Shown: in pieces, positions 44,798 through 55,980 of the stretch | Layout of the letters: every line of letters starts with the position of its first letter | How positions within the stretch are numbered: position 1 is the stretch's first letter | The notes under the pieces: model-generated | Told to the model about the DNA's origin: nothing | The model's input: only the letters and a program-made list of their open reading frames with translations | Databases searched by the model: none | Made by a program: the position numbers and the translations under genes | Assembly (NCBI GenBank): GCA_010093485.1 | Contig: MU001492.1 | Location: 1,225,122-1,289,121 of the forward strand | Source of the DNA: Karstenula rhodostoma CBS 690.94 | Lineage: Eukaryota > Ascomycota > Dothideomycetes > Pleosporales > Didymosphaeriaceae | Length of the DNA: 64,000 nt | Direction: 5' to 3'

Positions 44798-45720
44798 TTA
44801 GAAGAAATCGTCCAAGAAGTCTTCTGAGCGGTCTTGATTACTGGCCGACGCCATGTTCTCCTCGGAGAAGAGATCGTCGTAGGCATGCTCCTTCTGGTAC
44901 TTTTGCTCTTTCCTCTCCTTCATGATGCGGGCCTCTTCTTTCTTCTATAGACGGAAGTCAGTGCCGAATTGCATTGGGAGAAGTGATACGAAGAAGATCA
45001 ACAATGGCAGAATGGTTTGTGAACCAGACAACCAGACACAAGGGAGCTGTGACATACCCGAGCTTGTTGTACATCCCTGTCCTTCTTCCGTAGCTCTTTC
45101 TGGCGAGCCTCTTTCTCCATAGCTAGATCTGGGTACTTCTCGACCTTTGTCTTGTTGAGGCGGTTGACGATCGGATTTTCTCGCTTTTCAACATGTATCC
45201 GCTTGACCTTTGCTTTAATTAGTGACTGCTGGCTCATTGTAGACTGTCGTGATTCCAACCTTTCGCTGGTCTTTGAACCCCACCTGACCAACAGCCATAC
45301 TGCCATCCTTCTTCAGATTCGACCAAGGCGTATACACGATTGTAATGTTGTCCTTCTTGTTACCTGCAATTGTCAGCTGTGTCGAAATGTTGAAAGAAGC
45401 ATATTAGCCTGACCTTCGATACTGTTCGCCTTGGTCAACTGCGCACAGTCCACCATCAACCCTGGATCGATACTCTCCCAGTCCTGCCCATCAGGCAAAC
45501 GCACGTAGATATGCGCCGAGGAAAGATTGTCCACGTGGAACCAGACATCTTCGTCCCAGCCATATTTGATCAGCTCCTCATCTATGCTCCGCGTTAGCGT
45601 CCCAGCACTTGAAATATAGCCATGATCCGGAAGATCTCACTACGCACTTTCTACTTTGTCTTTGCCGACGTATATGAAGGCTGCAGGGGACACCGTGTTC
45701 GAGCTGAAGTAGTACACCAT
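44798..45720 (-). CDS. CCDC25: CCDC25-like protein (NFACT-R/DUF814 domain)
   Basis: Five exons (45720-45648, 45581-45414, 45363-45260, 45207-45058, 44944-44798; introns 66, 50, 52 and 113 nt) encode 213 residues. The protein begins [15 protein letters not shown] and contains [40 protein letters not shown] and [19 protein letters not shown]. These are unmistakable for the NFACT-R fold of CCDC25. It is followed by a charged coiled coil ([20 protein letters not shown]) and an acidic tail ending DDLFSEEN ... DDFF. Relatives of the domain occur in the ribosome-rescue factor NEMF/Rqc2; the role of the stand-alone fungal protein is unclear. Length is normal. Confidence 0.93.
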
Positions 45721-46485
45721 TCTGCGACAACCTCAAGGAAGGGCACTCAAGGCAAGGCTCTGAAGAGCCAACGGGTTGGAATGTGCTTGCAAGGTTGTGG
45801 TGAGGAAGATGGTGGATTGGAGAATTATGGTGGGGTTAGCGGGGCCAGCCACTTGTGTGGTGTGGCGCCGAGACTGCATCGTGCCCTTCAATGCAGCGCA
45901 AACGCAACGGATAAAGCTTGAAGCTGCCGACACCTAAAGGTTTCATCATCTACTGTTAACGACAAAGTACTGTAAGGTATTTTTGTGTTGGTATTTGCTC
46001 AAGAAAACCGAATCTTACACTTTTGCGCTACATAACTTATATTTTTATCTAGTAGATGTATCCCTCTTATGGTCTTCCTCCTCTGGCTGATGTTCTCGTG
46101 TATGTTTTCAATTCTGGAGTAGATTCAAATACACATATCCCGGAGTAAACTAGAATGGTCGCGGTCAGGGAGCGGTACAATTGAAGCTGTCCCGAACATG
46201 TACCACCTCTAAGTAACAAGTTCAGCATTGATCGAATCTTGAAAGACTACTCCGCGCCACGATGTCGTGGCAATGTAGAAAAACACCTCGATGTCCGTCC
46301 AGGCAGGAGGGATGGACGACGGTGCACAGTGGCTGATCCACAAAGCTTGGGCCACCATGCTCACGTGGCGCGGGGCATTCCGCCCGTCAAGTCGCGACTC
46401 GGTTGTTGTTGTCCAAGGTTTTGTTGAACAGTCGCCGACGATTCCATTGACAACAACCAACCGGCCCGTACCCAGCCAAGCAAAG
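45721..46485. other. Intergenic region between divergent genes
   Basis: About 765 nt between the divergent starts of the CCDC25-like gene and MZT1; it should contain both promoters. No coding content recognised. Confidence 0.5.
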
Positions 46486-46875
46486 ATGCCTGCAGACGCT
46501 GCACCCCCGCAAGATGTCAAGCGCAAAGCCGCGCGCGAGGTCATCGACATCCTCCACGAGATTGCGACACTGCTCGTACGCGTCTGCCGTCGTAAACACT
46601 ATGCACCAGACCCCCACTAACACGATACAGAACACCAAGCTCGACCGCCAACAGCTTTCATACTGCGTATCCCTCATCGAAAACGGCGCAAATCCCGAGG
46701 CTTTGGCCGTACGTCCACCACACCCCAACACCATGCACTTGTTATCTCAGACCCCAACATGTGCGACGTGCACGCATGTGTACTGATAACGCCGCAGAAC
46801 GTCATCCGCGAGCTGCGCGAAGAATACGGCACCGACTCGGTCGACGGCGGCGTAGAAGAGCCCGGCGCACGTTGA
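46486..46875 (+). CDS. MZT1: Mitotic-spindle organizing protein 1 (MOZART1)
   Basis: Three exons (46486-46575, 46631-46708, 46798-46875; introns 55 and 89 nt, both phase 0) encode only 81 residues. The sequence KAAREVIDILHEIATLLNTK, then LDRQQLSYCVSLIENGANPE, then ALANVIRELREEYG is the complete three-helix MOZART1 fold. This microprotein binds the N-termini of gamma-tubulin complex proteins and is needed to recruit the gamma-tubulin complex to spindle pole bodies. Because no single exon reaches 31 codons, it is easily missed by ORF-based annotation. Confidence 0.95.
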
Positions 46876-47404
46876 GCTGGCCTGCAATCACGATATCATG
46901 GACCAACCCTCGATCGCGATACGGCTTGACTGGCAGCAGATCCGGGACTACTCCCCGTCAGACATCTATTTGGAACTCCGCTTGTGCAGGCTTGGCTAGA
47001 AATGGCGAGCTTGCGAGCGCATCGTCTCTTATCAGAAGCGTGCTTACCCCAGAGGTGAGGGCACATGCACGCTATAATGCGGGGCACCATGCACCAACCG
47101 CCAAGTGTGAATGGCAGTCCATCCACGTCGCGTATTGTTATCAGACCCTCAGAATGACGCGATAAAGGTGTGCTAGGAAACAGGTCGACAGGTCGCGCGA
47201 GCGCCTGGTCGCTGGGTGGGTGCCGTGCATGCTCACGCTTCCGTTTTGCAGACCACATGTTGGTTGTCAAGTAGTGAAGAGGTGAAGTAGTAATTAGTAT
47301 GTAGTATCTCTAGTATAGCTGTAATTGCAATGTAGCGAGGGTATCTTCAAAAGCAAAACCGAGCCCGACACCGAACGAGACTTGAAATGGTGGAGTGAGT
47401 GGAA
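46876..47404. other. Intergenic region between convergent genes, no gene seen
   Basis: About 530 nt separating the ends of MZT1 and the GNAT gene. No supported feature. Confidence 0.5.
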
Positions 47405-48688
47405 TTATCTGCTACCCCAGGTAGGAGATGAACGTCGCTGGCGAAAGTTGCCCTTCTCATCGGCAACCTTCTCGAGGGCCTTCTCGGCCTTGGCCTCCTG
47501 CTGGTCCATGAAGCTGTTGTAGAAGCTGGGAAGAATGCGCTTGGAATCTGCTCCACGTTAGCCCGCGTCCAATGCATTCCTTGATGGACAAAACTCACTC
47601 GCATGGTCCCTCTCGAAGACGATGCCGTCCGCACCCCTCTCCCCCGCAACCTTGACAGCCTCCTCCAGAAGCCCCCCGCCAACGCCCTTGCCCCTGTACT
47701 TCAACCGCACGGTCCACGCGCGCACAATGGCTTTGCCGCGCTTCCTGCGTCCCTGCTTCTTCTTCGCGGCTTCGTCGGCCCAGCCCAGCACAAGCGCGCC
47801 AATGACTTCCTCGCCCCACCGGACGACCACCATGCGGTCGTCGCCCAGCCAGTCCCAATTGATGTCCTCGGCATGCCCGAGATAGCGCCCCGTCGCCCAC
47901 CGCACGGCAACGAGACACGCCATGACGATGCCACCCATGGTCGGGCCCAGCATGTACAGGTCGTCGTTGGTCTTCCAGAAGCGCTGCAGGAGGATGGCAA
48001 TGAACAGCGCGAAGCCGGCGAGATGCAGCGGGTGGAAGATGAGAACCTTGCTCGCGATCTGACGCTGCTGGGCGACCGAGTCGGCAATCAGGCGGAGGCC
48101 GTCGACGCGATCGTCTTCGGTGGTGGCCGTGTACGTGCGGAGTTGGGGCAGGCCGTCGGCAGGCGCCGCGGTGGGAACGGAGACGGACTCGGTCGTCATG
48201 ACGGCGGTCTCTGGCGCGGGGATGGGGTATTGCGGCTGCGAGACGGTGGAGAAGGCCAGCGGGGACGGCGGGGGCAGGAAAGGGTGTTGGTTGCTGGCGC
48301 GGAAGTGGATGGGCGTTCCCAGAGGCGAAGGCAGGTCGGGATCGATGCGCAGATTGGCACTCAGGCTCGTGAAAAATGCTGCAATGTGATTGTTAGGACT
48401 CGAAAACCCAATGGCTCAAACAATAATATTGTCCCTCAAGGGTGTTGTGGTGCCGCCTCAGTCGTAGTGCACGCACGCGACCACGTCCCAAGTCGAGTCC
48501 AGACGGAACAAAAAACGAAGAAAAAACATACCCGCACTCGTTCTGAAGCCAGGAATGGCCGGTATCAGCTTCTCGGTGCCCGCGTAGTGATTAACGACGA
48601 CGGTCTCTGCGTCCAAATACCGGTGTGGCAGCGCAACAGGTCCAGACGCGACCTTGAGATGGGCAGGAGTGTGCAGTTGTCTCCGCAT
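47405..48688 (-). CDS. GNAT-family N-acetyltransferase with membrane segments
   Basis: Three exons (48688-48532, 48378-47599, 47547-47405; introns 153 and 51 nt, phase 1 both) encode 359 residues. The N-terminal 130 residues are Pro/Ser/Thr-rich. Two hydrophobic segments follow (HPLHLAGFALFIAILL and MLGPTMGGIVMACLVAV). Then comes a GNAT domain whose acetyl-CoA loop is RGKGVGGGLLEEAVKVA (near residue 282), preceded by MVVVRWGEEVIGALVLGW, and a charged C-terminal helix. It is probably a membrane-bound acetyltransferase; the substrate is unknown. The first intron is longer than most here. The 5' frame is open far upstream of the chosen ATG, so the start is not certain. Confidence 0.82.
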
Positions 48689-50232
48689 GGCGACCTCTTT
48701 CTTAACTATGCTAGAGCGGAAAATAGGCAAACGGATTACATAAATAGAGCCACCGGGGACGAAAGCTATCAAAGGATATGGCAAGTAGTTCAAAGTAGCG
48801 CCGAAGAAGAAGATTGTGCAGTTGCAAGACGCAAATGGGGACCAGAAAGACTGGGACGGGCGTCGCAACGTGGTATATCTACAGGCTGGGAAGCCAAGGC
48901 TGCGCTTCTGTCGGAGGATACAGCGATCTTTTCTCTCGATAGCACCTGGGGACATGCGGCCCCCATTGGCTGTGCGGGATCCTACCAAGGTGATAACGCA
49001 GGCCAGTCGATTCTGGCCCACGAGCAGAATACGCCATGCTGCTGTCATGCGGCGGCTATCTGGCGTCTGCCTCTCTCTGTCCTTCTCCCGAGGCCCAGCA
49101 CGACGCAGCACGACGCAGACGGCGACGGCGACGGCGAGGCCCTTCTGCTCGCGTTCCAACTTCCCACGGCGCCGTAAGGGAGTCCCAGTGACAGACCGGG
49201 GTCCGATGGGGGCGTCGTGCTCGTCTGGGCAACAAGCGAAGCCGCCCTCAACCTGCGACTCGCCTGCGCCTTGAAACGAACGCACCTCTCAAACACCCCG
49301 TCCAAGCCCTGTGTCTCACAACCCCGGCTCTCCCACCACACTGACGCCATTGCCAACCCCACGCGTCTGGCCCTCCCACGCCGCGCATGCACCGACTGTG
49401 CTTATGCTGAGGCTGCTGAACGTCAGCGAACCACCAAAGAACTCGTTGCATGGGGAGGCAGAGGAGCGTGCATGCCGTCGTCGCTACGGCTGTCTTGTCT
49501 GCTTGTGTCGGCGTCATTGTTTACGCCGCAAAAGTGCACGACGCCGCACCATGAATCGCAGCCGAAGAGTTGCTGACACCCCTTCACCCGGTGCGATCCC
49601 TGCCCGGGCGTCCTTGGCTATGGTGTGCGCCGGTATGCGGAGCCATGGGTAAGTCAATGCTAACAACCAAGATTCGCCCATGTGAATGCGATAGTTCATC
49701 CGTTGCCTCGTGGACACTTCACTTTGCTCGGCCGGGCACCACCGCCAAAATCCAATCTGCATCTGACAGTCACGGTGCCAGCATTACGACTTGCTATTTG
49801 CCCATCCCTTCAACCCTACTATGCACAAGAAAAATCCTCAAAAAGCATCCACAGCACAGTGCACGCACGTCAGCCCGCCCGCAAACCGAGCCGCCACACG
49901 TAGACCAAGAAGAGGAGATAGCCGCCCACGAGCACCACAATCTAAACAACCCCAGAGTCATGCAAAACCCACATGCTCGAATCAAACAGCAAAGGTGCAA
50001 TGCCAAAACCCAAACCCACACCCTTCACCCCAAACGCCAACAGTACATTGCTTGATATGGGCGTCATATCAATAATCCTCTGCTTGTTCCCGCCTCACCA
50101 GGAACCTACAAAGTCCATGCGAAGTCCGAGGGCCAATCATCACGTCTCCACGCCACCGTACTCTCTGCCCTCTCCGTCCAACCTGGACATCTGGTTGACT
50201 TGTCATCAAACCTAAAGCAAGCCATGGCCGTT
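48689..50232. other. Intergenic region, no gene seen
   Basis: About 1.5 kb between the GNAT start and the kinase stop, both on the minus strand. Several antisense ORFs cross it, the largest (47603-49177, plus strand) being an uninterrupted shadow of the GNAT gene. A (GAC/GGC)-rich stretch lies at 49097-49140. Confidence 0.5.
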
Positions 50233-52741
50233 TTATTTCTTTTGTTGCGTTGCAGGCGCGGAGCCTAACCCAGAACCAGGTTCGAGCGTGTGTTGATGGG
50301 TTTCTGCCCGAAGCACCGTTCCGCCTTCCTCCTGTGCACACACTTGGCTGTTCTTCACCCACTTATCCTCCAGGATCTCCTCAAGAGTAGCGCGCTTCTT
50401 CGGATCAACCTCCAGCATTCTGCCGATGATATACCTACTTTCTCGTGGAAGCAAACGCAGTAGTCGCCATGGACCCTTAATAATCTGCGGTTGCTGCGGT
50501 TGCTGTGGTTGATCGCCTTGGCCACTCGCCGATCCAGGGCGATTCTCGTGTGTGACGGCGTCAGAACGGCCACCATCCTTTCGATGGTGGTGATGATGAT
50601 GGTGATGTCCGCTAGGTTGGCCCGAAGCTGCGCGAGATACAGGTTCGGATTGGATGCCTGACCTGCGAGCCTCGTCGATTATTCCGGAACTCAGATCGAA
50701 TGCTGATTGAGATGGGTTGGTGATTGATTTCGGCCCGTCATTAGGAGGGGATACAAAGAGCTTATATGAATTGTCCGACACGCGAGGAGCTTTCCACGGG
50801 AAGCGACGCAATGTCATGCAGCAAAAAATGATTGCAAGCGACCATATGTCGGTCGGCTGAGGATCGTACTTGGATAAATCGTATACTTCAGGCGCCAAAT
50901 ATGGATCCGAGCCAACGATTCCTGCATATCGTTAGTGGTACTCCATTTCATTTCGTGTTGAGCCACCTACCGCTTGCAAGTACAATGTCATTCTCGAAAG
51001 GATACCGGAACACTGCGGCACTGCCAAAATCGATAATCTTCATGATGCCGTGCTCGTTCACAACCACATTGTCCAACTTCAAATCTCTGTGTGCGAGGCC
51101 CATGCCATGGAGGTATGATACTCCGTTCAAGATCTGCAAAGTACAACAACTGACCTCTTCGCGGCTCATCTTGCCAGTCATGACAATTGCGAAAAGATCG
51201 AACGGGGCATACTCCATGACCACGTAGTAGTTCCCTTTCTCGTTGACGAGATCCATAGTCTCAATGATGTTGCCGTGATGGAGGGTTGATCCTATGCAGA
51301 ACTCTGCAGTAACCTTCTTGTTGTAGTCTCTTTCCGACTCATATGAGTGCCTTGCTCTGAATTGCTTCACGGCAAAAGTTACACCATCACTGCTGCGCTT
51401 CATCAAACGCACTGATCCACCGGCACCAGAGCCAAGCACTTTGCCAAACTTGCCGTACTTGTTCTCGAGCCCGTGATCGTCGGCGAACGGCACTGACACC
51501 GATCCGCTTGTGATTGGCGGCGTCATCATTCCCGTCTTTTTCGACTTCATGGCTTTTTCTCGGAGTGATGGCGCAGGAGACTTTGGTCGCTTTTGTTTCT
51601 TCTCCTTGTCTTTGTCCTTGTGCTTGCTTCCACCCAGCTTAAAGAAGCGCTTCAAGTTTGACATGGAGCCCTCGTGATGTTGCTTGCCTAGGACCGATCG
51701 ACCGTCACTGTCCTCTGCGCCCGAACCCTGGCGTTCATGATGCTTAGGTGCGCCGAAGAAACTCGATCGTTTGTTCTCGTCTCTGTCAGAGCCGCTTCCT
51801 TTCGATCTTGGTAGTGTCGTGGTAGAGGACGATGGTGACGACTCTTTCGGCGTCCTCCGGCCACTAGGTGCAAAAATGAAACGAGCGTCGTGAGCCGGTG
51901 GGAGGCGTTTCGAGCGTGAATACGGATCATCCTTGTCCCCTTGCGGCGTGAAAGGCCTACTGATTGGTGTGGATGTTCCAGGCGAATGATGTCCAGAACC
52001 AGGACCTCTGGCCGAACCGGATGGGCTGACATCTCGTGACGCAGGCAACGAGTCGCCCGTAGGACCTAGTGCAGAGGCAGAAGACTTCCTAGGGCCGGGA
52101 ACACTCGGTAACTCTATTACTGATGTGGGTCGGGCTGATGCTTCTCTCGGCTCACGAGGTACCACAAGCGACTGAGGTCTTCTTTGCCCGCCATGCACGG
52201 AATCCATTGATGTTGGCGGGGGCTCATGCTGGGGCGGCGAGATTTGTGGTGTCATCATGGCGGGATCTTTTCTACGATCAGTCTGAACGGCAGGCTTCCC
52301 ATCTTGAGACGAGGTACCTGCTGGGGTTAGCGGTGGTGAGTGCATTGCAGACACGGGCGGAGACGGGCGAGGACCAGTTGAATTGCGGTGAGAGGAATGG
52401 CCAGAAGGAGTACGCGATGCTGGGGAAGGTGAGGGCGCCTAAAACTTGTTAGCCAGTCTGGCATCGGGCAGGCAGTCTGTCAGCAGATGACTTACTCTGG
52501 ACGGTGGCAGAGAGACGGGCTCGTAGGCAAAGTCGGCCATGCGGCGAGCCTGGAACCGTGACTGCTGCAACGTCTTGGACAAGTTGCGGAGCTCTTGCTC
52601 GGCCTCGGGAGACAGCTCCTCATCGCGCTGCTCGCCACTGCCTGGGATGGATGTAACTGGTTCCGTGGCCTTCGCGGGTTCGATCTCCTCGTGGACGTCG
52701 CTGAAGCGCACCGATTGCGGCTGCTCCTGATTTCCCGCCAT
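50233..52741 (-). CDS. HAL4: HAL4/SAT4-type Ser/Thr protein kinase
   Basis: Three exons (52741-52496, 52438-50971, 50921-50233; introns 57 and 49 nt) encode 800 residues. A Ser/Pro-rich N-terminal half with basic stretches ([20 protein letters not shown]) precedes the kinase domain. That domain has the glycine loop [11 protein letters not shown] (about 413-423), [13 protein letters not shown] (about 531-538), DFGSA (about 551) and LAPEVYD. The order and insert structure match the fungal NPR1/HAL group (HAL4/SAT4, HAL5) that regulates potassium transporters and nutrient permeases at the plasma membrane. Between the APE region and the last lobe there is an insert with a run of eight His and a QPQQPQQPQ tract. 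The symbol is by family resemblance; an orthology test against HAL5/PTK would be needed to fix it. Confidence 0.88.
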
Positions 52742-52802
52742 TGTGTAGGACGAGGGCGTGGGGAAGTGGCGGGCTTCCAGCGGAGTGTCGTCTGCTCGAT
52801 GG

Positions 52803-53138
52803 TTATGACGAAATGGTCTCCGGTATGGGTGGTAGCGTAGCGTAGCGGATTGAGGCTGGGGCTAAACTCTCCGAGGTGAAGGCCGACCAGCGTGCTTGGT
52901 CACGGCGGGAGGTGTCGGCGCGGGCGGATGCGTCGGATGGGGTGGAAATTGTGAGGGCGACGTCGACGAGTGTAGGCGAGGACGGATCGTGAAGGATATG
53001 ATATGAGTGCAAGCGCTCTAGAGCGTCATAGCCAAAAAGCCCCGCGATGATGTCTAGCGTGCTGCTCGGAATAAAGTAAAGATAGCGGATGTCCAGGAAC
53101 GGCGTGGGCAGCAGCCGCGCGGGCAGCAGATGGTTCAA
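52803..53138 (-). CDS. Possible upstream ORF or small gene in the kinase leader
   Basis: A 111-codon ATG-initiated ORF ends 61 nt upstream of the kinase ATG on the same strand. Its first half has ordered-protein character (FLDIRYLYFIPSSTLDIIAG, then FGYDALERLHSYHIL) and its second half is Ser/Thr-rich. If it lies in the kinase transcript it would be an unusually long uORF; alternatively it is an independent small gene or a chance ORF in GC-rich DNA. No family was recognised. Confidence 0.35.
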   Translation of the reverse strand: MNHLLPARLLPTPFLDIRYLYFIPSSTLDIIAGLFGYDALERLHSYHILHDPSSPTLVDVALTISTPSDASARADTSRRDQARWSAFTSESLAPASIRYATLPPIPETISS

Positions 53139-53736
53139 GACGGCGGGGCGTGCAGCGAGCGAGACTCTAACGGTCGGTCCACAACAGCCGGGGCAGGAGT
53201 TTTATCGTTTGCAGTGGAGAGCAGGCGCGGCCGGCCGAGGGGCAGCACGGAGTGGAGTTTTGGCATGGGATGTCGCAAGCTCTTTCATCCCGACAGCCGC
53301 ACGCACGCCTATCCACGCCTGCCTGTCTGAGTGCTGAGTACACAGTCAGCAGCCTAGGACCACGTGCGGCGCGCCATAGTACACTGCATGCCGGGAAAGA
53401 GCGAGGTGTCGGATCTCGCGACGCCGAGCATCCAGCAGCCAGCATCCAGATTCCAGAGCATCCAACTGCGCGACGCCGTCTGCTGTCTGCTGCTCGGCGC
53501 GTCATATCACGCTACACTGCACTGCACTGTGCACAATCACAGCGCGCCGCTATTTCCGGGCCCGCCACTGCACATCATCCGCCTTGTCGTTCCTGAGCCT
53601 TGGCCATCTTCGTCAACACCACAGAAATCTCTGAGCCAGTAGCAATCTCCTCCCGCCCAGAGCCTTTTTTTGCTGCCTGTTGCTTACCGCTGTTACTTGG
53701 ATACTAGTGCCCAGAGCTCCCGCAAAAGCCCGCAAG
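53139..53736. promoter_or_regulatory. Divergent promoter region of the kinase and SVF1 genes
   Basis: About 600 nt between the small minus-strand ORF (or 995 nt from the kinase start) and the SVF1 start. It is GC-rich with short CAGC/CATCC near-repeats around 53430-53470. No gene seen. Confidence 0.4.
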
Positions 53737-55077
53737 ATGTTTCGTTGGGCCCAGCAGCAGTGAGTTTCTCCAGAGCCCTCGCCGGAACCTCTCGGCACGT
53801 GCCGCGTTCCGCCATCCCTTTGCTGCCGCTGCGGGCTCACACTTGCGCAGGTTGGCCAATGTCGCCGGAACCCAGGAACCCGAGTATGGCCCGGAAGCCA
53901 TCCACCCCGTGGGCAACAACCCCGGCGACCCCGCCTACACAGAGCTCAAGAAGGAGCATCTGAAATGGAAGCTCGTCGAGCAGACGTGCGTCGAGACCCA
54001 GACCTTTTATCTCCAGGCCGACAGCGGACACTATTGCTTTATGCAGGTAATCTACAACAACATTGCGTACGTCTCACTCACCCCTTACCCTCCCGCCTCC
54101 AAAAGCCCACCCCACCATCTGACCGAGCAACTAGCGGTCTGCGCATCACGACCCAGTTCAACGTCAAGATCTGGTACCCAAACAACGAGAAGCCAGTCGT
54201 ATGGACTAGCGATCCCCTCGAGAACCACGGCTTTGACGACGACCGCTTCTGTTTTTTCGCCGATGGCATCTCGATCGAGCTCTCGGAAGATGGCTCCTGT
54301 TACAATATCAAGTCCGCCCGCAATGACAAGAGCATGGTTGACATCAAGTTTGAGCGGACAGTGCCAGGTTTCCTGGGCGGCGCGGACGGTACAACCCACT
54401 ATGGAACCGATCCCAAGGCACCCTGGGGGTCCATGCGACACACCTTCTGGCCGAGGGCAAACGTCGAGGGCAGGATCATAACCAACGGCGAGCAGATTGA
54501 CTTCAAGGGCCGCGGCATGTTCACCATGGCGCTCCAGGGCATGAAGCCTCACCACGCCGGTATGTAGCGCGAACGTGTTGTGTGGTCACCGCTAACCGGA
54601 ATAGCCGCTCGATGGAACTTTGTCAACTTCCAATCGCCCAGCTACTCCGCAATCATGATGGAGTTCACTACGCCTGCCTCGTACGCCACCACCCTCGTTC
54701 GTGTCAGTGGTATCGCAACCGAAGGCAAGCTGCTTCTTGCCAACACCAACGCTGGCGATGTAAAGCACACGGCTACGAAGCAGGATACTGAGAACGACTG
54801 GCCCGAGCCCACCTCAGCAAGATTTGCCTGGGAGGGCAAGACAGACGATGGAAAAGAAGTGTCTGCCCTTCTCGAGGGCAGTCTCGGCGACCGCCTGGAC
54901 CGTATTGATGTCATGGCCGAAGTACCAGGCTTTGTCAAAGCCATTGTGGCCACTGCCGCAGGCACAAAGCCTTATATTTACCAATACAAATCGAAGATGA
55001 CGATTAAGGTCAAGGTTGGAGATGAGGTAAAGGAGGAGGAAGGCACACTCTTTGCCGAGGCCACTTTCATCTCGTAG
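53737..55077 (+). CDS. SVF1: Survival factor 1 (SVF1)
   Basis: Four exons (53737-53759, 53851-54066, 54135-54559, 54605-55077; introns 91, 68 and 45 nt) encode 378 residues. The tiny first exon gives MFRWAQQ, and the next exon continues with [19 protein letters not shown], the typical SVF1 N-terminus with an amphipathic helix. The two lipocalin-like halves follow, with recognisable [25 protein letters not shown] ... [18 protein letters not shown] and [20 protein letters not shown]. In yeast Svf1 protects from oxidative and cold stress and takes part in sphingolipid metabolism and ceramide transport between ER and Golgi. The sequence ends with AEATFIS. Length is as expected. Confidence 0.95.
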
Positions 55078-55430
55078 AATTTTGGATGCGTATTGGATAG
55101 ACCTACGACGCCTAGCTTTAATGACTGCATGAAACTCAGGACTGGTGCTTGAGGACCTAATAAATCGTAATTACCTTGGCAACTGATGTGTCCCGTTTGC
55201 AGACGTGATGGTGACGGTACTCTTCGAGTGTTGTCTTTGAACTAGTGTGTCGTACTTGGTGAGACGACGATTAGGGTGCGCGGTGCTACGGAAGCATTTA
55301 GGCCACAAACAAACAACCGTTCAGCCGTGCCAGCTTGCTGAGAAACAAATACTTTACTGTTTGCCGTGACGCCTGTTTGCGTCCTGAGTCCTTCCCTTCC
55401 GCCCAGAGCTGCCCCGCCCCGCCCCGCCCC
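55078..55430. other. Intergenic region left of the inverted-repeat element
   Basis: About 350 nt holding the SVF1 3' UTR and then a GC-rich run with tandem GCCCC units (55411-55430) abutting the inverted-repeat element. Confidence 0.5.
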
Positions 55431-55805
55431 TTATCTCACTGGGTCAGACGCGCTCGCACGGACTACTATCCCCCAGCCACACCACCCACCTCTCGCGCGT
55501 CTAAGGGACTGTTATAACAGGTAAAAAAGTTACTTTTTTTAATACTATACTTTATTACTATATATCCTTTTAAAGAATTAAAAAAATAAGTAAATTACTT
55601 AGTAAAATATTAATAAAAGGCTAGAATTAATAATAAAGTTTTTAAAATAAAGATTTAAAAGGTTATTATAATAAAAAGTAAAAATTTATAATTTTTTAAT
55701 AGCTATAAAATTAATCTTGTACTAAAATAGCTATAACAATCCCTTAGACGCGCGCAGAATTAATTGTGGCTGAGAGAGTCTGTGCGCGGCGACCTAGTGA
55801 GATAA
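55431..55805. mobile_element. 375-bp nested inverted-repeat element with AT-rich core (MITE-like)
   Basis: The left end TTATCTCACTGGGTC (55431-55445) is matched in inverted orientation by GACCTAGTGAGATAA (55791-55805). Further in, CAGCCACA and CGCGCGTCTAAGGGA (left) also have inverted partners on the right. The innermost arms are AAGGGACTGTTATAAC / AAGGGATTGTTATAGC, each next to a TA (55502-55503 and 55745-55746). The core (about 55521-55735) is almost pure A/T, in sharp contrast to GC-rich flanks. The outer ends are bordered by identical CCCGCCCC octamers (55423-55430, 55806-55813), a possible target duplication, although the flank is itself a GCCCC tandem repeat. The inner arms with TA fit a Tc1/mariner-type MITE. 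No transposase is encoded. Confidence 0.65.
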
Positions 55806-55980
55806 CCCGCCCCGCCCGAGATCAGCTGATTACGCGAACGCGAACGCGGGCACCTGCACCTGCACCCGCGCAAAGGCGCTCGCCTTCTTCCGCGATAGTT
55901 CGCTGTTCGCCCACGTTTGACACTTCCACTCGACACACCACCACACCTTCGCAAGCGACGACGACTCCACATCAAGCAGG
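55806..55980. promoter_or_regulatory. Proximal promoter of the histone H4 variant
   Basis: Only 175 nt separate the inverted-repeat element from the H4-variant ATG. The segment contains short repeats (gcgaacgcgaac; cacctgcacctgcac) and a pyrimidine/CAC-rich leader. The element therefore sits within or at the edge of this promoter. Confidence 0.4.

Noticed and set aside
47603..49177. Very long plus-strand ORF (524 codons) opposite the GNAT gene
   Set aside because: It is antisense to well-supported spliced exons, crosses the GNAT introns, has Arg/Gly/Glu-biased composition of an antisense frame, and shows no motif.
55423..55813. Assigning the inverted-repeat element to hAT on the basis of 8-bp flanks
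   Set aside because: The flanks are part of a (GCCCC) tandem repeat, so the octamer match can arise by chance; the outer ends TTATC do not look like usual hAT termini.
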